In this document: positions 12,950 through 15,883 of the stretch, one piece after another | How positions within the stretch are numbered: the first letter of the stretch is position 1 | Layout of the letters: each line of letters opens with the position of its first letter | Assembly: GCA_050693875.1 (NCBI GenBank) | Contig: JBOGWP010000158.1 | Location: 1-15,883 of the forward strand | Direction of reading: 5' to 3' | Origin: JBOGWP01 sp050693875 | Lineage (GTDB): Bacteria > Actinomycetota > CADDZG01 > JAHWKV01 > JBOGWP01 | Length of the DNA stretch: 15,883 nucleotides | The notes under the pieces: generated by a model | What the model was told of the DNA's origin: nothing | Seen by the model: only the letters and a program-made list of their open reading frames with translations | The model's database searches: none | Translations under genes and position numbers: made by a program

Positions 12950-14229
12950 CAGAGTCTATCCCCTTTATGCCTGGCCTCCAGTTCAACCGGGAGCGGGACG
13001 ATTCCGAGCTGGGGGGCCACCCTGCGCTGCCGCGCGTCCCGGCAAAGATCCTGGTAGAGGTCGAGATACAGATGGGCAATCCGCCGTATCTCGTACCGGC
13101 GGAGACACCACTCTTGGGCCGCTGAGCCCATCTCGCGCAGGGCATCCTCGTGCCGGAGCAGCTCGATAAGTGCCGCAGCAAGCCGAGGGATGTCACCGGG
13201 AGGGACGAGGATGCCGTTGCGACCCGGGATAACGACCTCGGACACCCCGGCGACATCGAAGCCGACCGTGGGAACTCCCGACAGCGCGGCTTCGATCACG
13301 ATGCCGGGCAGCCCCTCCATCCCGTCGGAGCGGCTCGCAAGAAGCAGGACATCGGCTGCAGCGAGCAGGTCCGGCAAGTCGGAGCGAACTCCCAGCAGCC
13401 GAACGTGCCCGTCCAGGCCCGCCCTCCGAACAGCTGCATCCACCTCGCTTCGCATCGGGCCTTCGCCAACAAAGAGGTGGCGAACCTTCGGCACGGTTGC
13501 AAAGACGTGACGAATGGCCTCGATATGCGCGAGCGGATCCTTCTCCCACGTCAACGCCGCCACAGAAAGAACGATCGGATCGTCCCGGGCAATACCCAGG
13601 ACGTCCCGCATCTCCTCCCGCGTCTTTGACGGGCGCATTCGGCTCAATGCGACCGCGTTCGGAATGGTGACCACGCTTTCACCCAGCCGGAAGACCTTGG
13701 CCAGCTCACCCGCGACCGCCTCGGCCACGGCAGCCACGGCCTGGGCTCGCCTCATCAGCAGGCTGTAGACCAACCGTCGCGGACCCCTCCGTAGCCATCT
13801 GGGCGCCATTCCGATGGCCCGGTGGACGATGGGGATTCCCGTCCCGGCCGCGGCCATGACGGCATACTTGAGAGTGTCACCGCCGTGCCCCTGCACGATG
13901 TCGGGACGCCATTGCCGAAGGAGACTTCGAATCCCTCGCACCACGCCTACGTCGATCCGCAGCCCAGGCACCAGGCGATGAGGCCTCGGAAGCACGGCGA
14001 CCGCGGCATTGAAAGCAACCAGTGGCGCCTCAGGGTCGAGGACGGCCACCAGCTGCGAAACGTTCGCGGACTGGAGCGCCCCCACGAGATCCGCCGCAAA
14101 CATCTCCGCCCCTCTGCGCTTCGCCGATGAGACCACGTGGAGAATTCGTAGCGGTCGGTGCGGGAGGTCTCGCGACCGATTTGGCAGGGAGCGCTCGCCG
14201 GCGAAAAACCCGTCCACTGTTTTCATCAT
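12949..14229 (-). CDS. GT4-family glycosyltransferase C
   Basis: About 426 residues if started at ATG 14229. The GT-B fold begins at LRILHVVSSAKRRGAEMFAADL; the donor domain has LSVAALTWEKDPLAHIEA, HLFVGEGPMR, VRLLGVRSDLPDLLAAADVLLL, and the EX7E motif in MEGLPGIVIEAALSG. Start choice is uncertain: the frame is open to a TTG at 14358, with other ATGs at 14295 and 14226. I prefer 14229 because codons before it have about half GC at third positions, far lower than the gene, and the GT fold starts only 30 residues later. The ribosome site there (GAGAG) is weak. The stop shares a base with the next gene's start. It follows the sulfotransferase by 171 bases with a hairpin between. Confidence 0.87.
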   Translation of the reverse strand: MMKTVDGFFAGERSLPNRSRDLPHRPLRILHVVSSAKRRGAEMFAADLVGALQSANVSQLVAVLDPEAPLVAFNAAVAVLPRPHRLVPGLRIDVGVVRGIRSLLRQWRPDIVQGHGGDTLKYAVMAAAGTGIPIVHRAIGMAPRWLRRGPRRLVYSLLMRRAQAVAAVAEAVAGELAKVFRLGESVVTIPNAVALSRMRPSKTREEMRDVLGIARDDPIVLSVAALTWEKDPLAHIEAIRHVFATVPKVRHLFVGEGPMRSEVDAAVRRAGLDGHVRLLGVRSDLPDLLAAADVLLLASRSDGMEGLPGIVIEAALSGVPTVGFDVAGVSEVVIPGRNGILVPPGDIPRLAAALIELLRHEDALREMGSAAQEWCLRRYEIRRIAHLYLDLYQDLCRDARQRRVAPQLGIVPLPVELEARHKGDRL

Positions 14230-14323
14230 GCGCTCTCGCTTTTCAGGCTCTTGGAACCAATCAAGGCAAGAAACAACGACCACGAGAACTCTCATCCTCG
14301 CGTTGGATCGGCCACGCACGGCG

Positions 14324-14345
14324 GCGCCAAACTGGTGCTTGGCGC
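14324..14345 (-). terminator. Hairpin between sulfotransferase and glycosyltransferase C
   Basis: GCGCCAA (14324-14330) and TTGGCGC (14339-14345) pair perfectly across an 8-base loop. It lies about 55 bases after the sulfotransferase stop. No T-run follows on the minus strand. It may partly uncouple the sulfotransferase from the operon or act as an mRNA stability element. Confidence 0.35.
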
Positions 14346-14400
14346 ACGGCACGCGCAACCTTCAAGCCGGGCCTTCCTTGTCAGCGTGAAATCGCGTCAG

Positions 14401-15216
14401 CTACGCCGACCAGGCCGAAATGCTACGACCGAGCCACGACGAGAGCGCCGCGTTGTCGTTGGCGAACTCTTCCGTCAGCCTGCGGCGCAGGTGCTGATCG
14501 AGGGGAGGATATTCAAAGGGACGGGCATTCAGGCGAGCAACTATTCTGTTTGGCATTGTGGGCAAGGCCTTGGATACGCGCCGTAGCGCCTGGGACCGAT
14601 AGGTGACCGCACCATTCACCCGCCGACCAGCCCTCGGGAGTGCCAGTCTCTCGTCGATGCCCAGGAACTGGCAGGTCTGTCGATACACTGCCTCAGGATC
14701 CCGGACGAGATCCTCGAATATCAGAACTCGGAGCGCCCCCTTCGGAAAGCGCGCGCAGACCTCCTCAAGATAGCGGTGATAACGCCCACTGTCGACATAC
14801 GCGAGCGGGGAGCCGGGCGGTCGCAAGCCCGCTTCCTCTTCGTCAAGGGCTTCCTCGAATTCTTGAGACTCCATCCCGAGGGAGCGCATCATCCAGTAAT
14901 GCGAGTAGGCGCGGTCGACAGGAGCCCGCAGTATTGCGAGCAACCTGGCTTCTGGGATGACCTCAGCCATCCTGGCCACGGCCGTTGGGTTGTACATGTA
15001 CGTCGGCGTGGCCTCGCCGACCACCTTTCGATGGCGGCCATCGGCGAAGCGGCGCATGTACCAGTCAACACCGAGGCGGTAGCGCTGATCGAAGAAGCGA
15101 ACCTCCTTCTCTTTGGCAAGGAAAAGGTCGGGGTGCGCTCGAAGGTACCAAGCGAGAGCGGTCGTCCCGGAGCGCGGGGCCCCAATCACAACGAAGTCAG
15201 GTAGTCGACCGGTCAT
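14401..15216 (-). CDS. PAPS-dependent sulfotransferase
   Basis: 271 residues. It transfers sulfate from 3'-phosphoadenylyl sulfate to a hydroxyl or amine, here presumably on a glycan. The 5'-phosphosulfate loop is clear: FVVIGAPRSGTTALAWYL (8-25). The 3'-phosphate site is LLAILRAPVDRAYSHYWM (92-109) with Arg97 and Ser105. VGEATPTYMYNP (66-77) follows the conserved strand/helix that shapes the active site, as in heparan N-/O-sulfotransferase-like bacterial members. RVLIFEDLVRDP is also conserved. GGAAGG lies 8 bases before ATG 15216; upstream in-frame codons (to 15426) are Pro/Ala/Arg-rich without domain and are rejected. First gene of the polysaccharide operon and divergent from the beta-helix gene. 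Sulfated glycans are less common in Actinobacteria than in marine or eukaryotic systems. Confidence 0.9.
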   Translation of the reverse strand: MTGRLPDFVVIGAPRSGTTALAWYLRAHPDLFLAKEKEVRFFDQRYRLGVDWYMRRFADGRHRKVVGEATPTYMYNPTAVARMAEVIPEARLLAILRAPVDRAYSHYWMMRSLGMESQEFEEALDEEEAGLRPPGSPLAYVDSGRYHRYLEEVCARFPKGALRVLIFEDLVRDPEAVYRQTCQFLGIDERLALPRAGRRVNGAVTYRSQALRRVSKALPTMPNRIVARLNARPFEYPPLDQHLRRRLTEEFANDNAALSSWLGRSISAWSA

Positions 15217-15333
15217 ACCCGCAACCTTCCCTGTCACACGAGAAGTCGAGTGGATTGGAATAGCTCCAACTCTCCGCTGGACAGCCGGCCCTGCGGGCTG
15301 CACGCCGGGGGCCCGTCCGGTCGCTGCGGCTGG

Positions 15334-15351
15334 CACCTGCTTTCTCAGGTG
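15334..15351. promoter_or_regulatory. Inverted repeat in the divergent intergenic region
   Basis: CACCTG and CAGGTG form a perfect inverted repeat with a 6-base spacer, in the 183 bases between the divergent sulfotransferase and beta-helix genes. It could be an operator for one or both promoters. A second short inverted repeat, TTGGA-N5-TCCAA, lies at 15255-15269. No clear sigma-70 boxes were found on either strand. Confidence 0.3.
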
Positions 15352-15399
15352 AACTCCCGCCGTCCCCAAAGTTAGACTTCGACGGGTGCTCGGCGCGAT

Positions 15400-15883
15400 A
15401 TGAGAAGAGCTCGAGAAGCCATGCAAGTCCTCTTGCTCGTCGCCTTTGTCGGCGGGGTCGCCGTCACTCCTTGGGCGCTTACCCGATGGGGGAAGGGTCT
15501 GTCCGACCAGCGAGCGCCCTCAGGCGCCGGTACGCACGTGCCCGATCGGCAACGCTCCTCATCGCCCGCGTCACCCTCCCCCACCGTTCATGTCGCTCGT
15601 CGCCCGACAGCCGTTGGAGAGGAACCACCGGCAATGGAGCCTCCCCCCTCCATCGCCGGCAACTGCTCTCGCGACGTCACCGCCGATCTGCTCTCCTGGA
15701 TTTCCTCGGTGCCCAACGGATCCGTGCTCTCGTTCGCCCGCGGGGCGTGCTATCGCATCGACGGCTCGCTCAAGCTCCTCGACAGGCGCGACCTCACGTT
15801 CGAGGGAAACGGCGCCACGTTCGAGGCCGTCTCCGAGGCCGACTACGGCCGGCGGCACTGGTGGCTGTACGGTGGCGGCAAGA
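15400..15883 (+). CDS. Secreted right-handed beta-helix protein, N-terminal part (runs off window)
   Basis: The only plus-strand gene, open to the window end (161 codons). It starts with a basic stretch MRRAREAMQ and a hydrophobic segment VLLLVAFVGGVAV, a signal peptide or anchor, then a Pro/Ser-rich linker to about residue 85. From there NCSRDVTADLLSWISSVPNG, SVLSFARGACYRIDGSLKLL and RRDLTFEGNGATFEA form the entry of a parallel beta-helix (pectate-lyase-like) domain, in which LTFEGNGATF is the characteristic first coil. Such proteins are usually extracellular polysaccharide lyases, hydrolases or epimerases, or glycan-binding surface proteins. Catalytic residues lie past the edge. The in-frame ATG at 15421, with GAGAAG close before it, is an alternative start. 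Placement beside a glycan operon suggests it acts on the product. Confidence 0.8.
   Translation, partial: MRRAREAMQVLLLVAFVGGVAVTPWALTRWGKGLSDQRAPSGAGTHVPDRQRSSSPASPSPTVHVARRPTAVGEEPPAMEPPPSIAGNCSRDVTADLLSWISSVPNGSVLSFARGACYRIDGSLKLLDRRDLTFEGNGATFEAVSEADYGRRHWWLYGGGK

Noticed and set aside
15217..15426. A 70-codon N-terminal extension of the sulfotransferase.
   Set aside because: Pro/Ala/Ser/Arg-rich without domain, would cross the divergent promoter region, and the ATG at 15216 has a good ribosome site directly before the conserved family start.
1..15883. tRNA, rRNA, CRISPR arrays, riboswitches, or phage genes.
   Set aside because: No cloverleaf-like segments, no regularly spaced repeats and no phage structural motifs were found. 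The only regularly repeated DNA is the IS21 end, the tatA duplication and the 14-bp repeat.

Overview
The window looks like chromosomal DNA of a high-GC bacterium, most likely an uncultured actinobacterium. The clues are a 42-residue 'GYWLVASDGGIF' repeat protein of a type common in Actinobacteria, a TatA/TatC set with short single-helix TatA proteins, frequent GTG and TTG starts, and strong GC at third codon positions. Genus and species cannot be told from the sequence. Almost every gene lies on the minus strand; only the gene at the right edge is on plus.

Left edge (1-379): the secreted N-terminus of the GYWLV-repeat protein, running out of the window. From 380 to 2342 there is no clear intact chromosomal gene. 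This stretch is a scar. It holds a possible frameshifted membrane-protein relic (534-787), the right end of an IS21-family insertion sequence with the last residues of its IstB protein (1052-1235), and a decayed toxin-antitoxin pair whose PIN-domain toxin is twice frameshifted and truncated (1238-1625).

Region 2343-7663: a minus-strand run read right to left. It encodes a Tat-exported cysteine-rich surface protein, an HPr-kinase-like P-loop protein, an NDP-sugar 4-epimerase-type enzyme, a DegT/DnrJ-type sugar aminotransferase, TatC, and two nearly identical tandem TatA proteins. A Tat substrate thus sits beside Tat translocase genes and nucleotide-sugar genes.

Region 7836-15216: a tightly packed polysaccharide operon, also read right to left. 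It encodes a sulfotransferase, two GT4-type glycosyltransferases, a polytopic membrane protein likely to be the polymerase, a third GT4 glycosyltransferase, a PglC/WbaP-type initiating phosphoglycosyl transferase, and a sugar N-formyltransferase. Most junctions overlap by 1-8 bases, which indicates translational coupling. Together with the epimerase and aminotransferase of the first run, this suggests an exported glycan or glycoconjugate with an N-formylated amino sugar and sulfate decoration. No flippase, Wzc-like regulator or nucleotidyltransferase is in the window.

Right edge: a plus-strand secreted beta-helix (pectate-lyase-like fold) protein starts divergently from the sulfotransferase and runs out of the window. 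Between the two operons (7664-7835) there is a cluster of alternative hairpins, a perfect 14-bp direct repeat and a TATGAT box. This is the most interesting regulatory DNA in the window.
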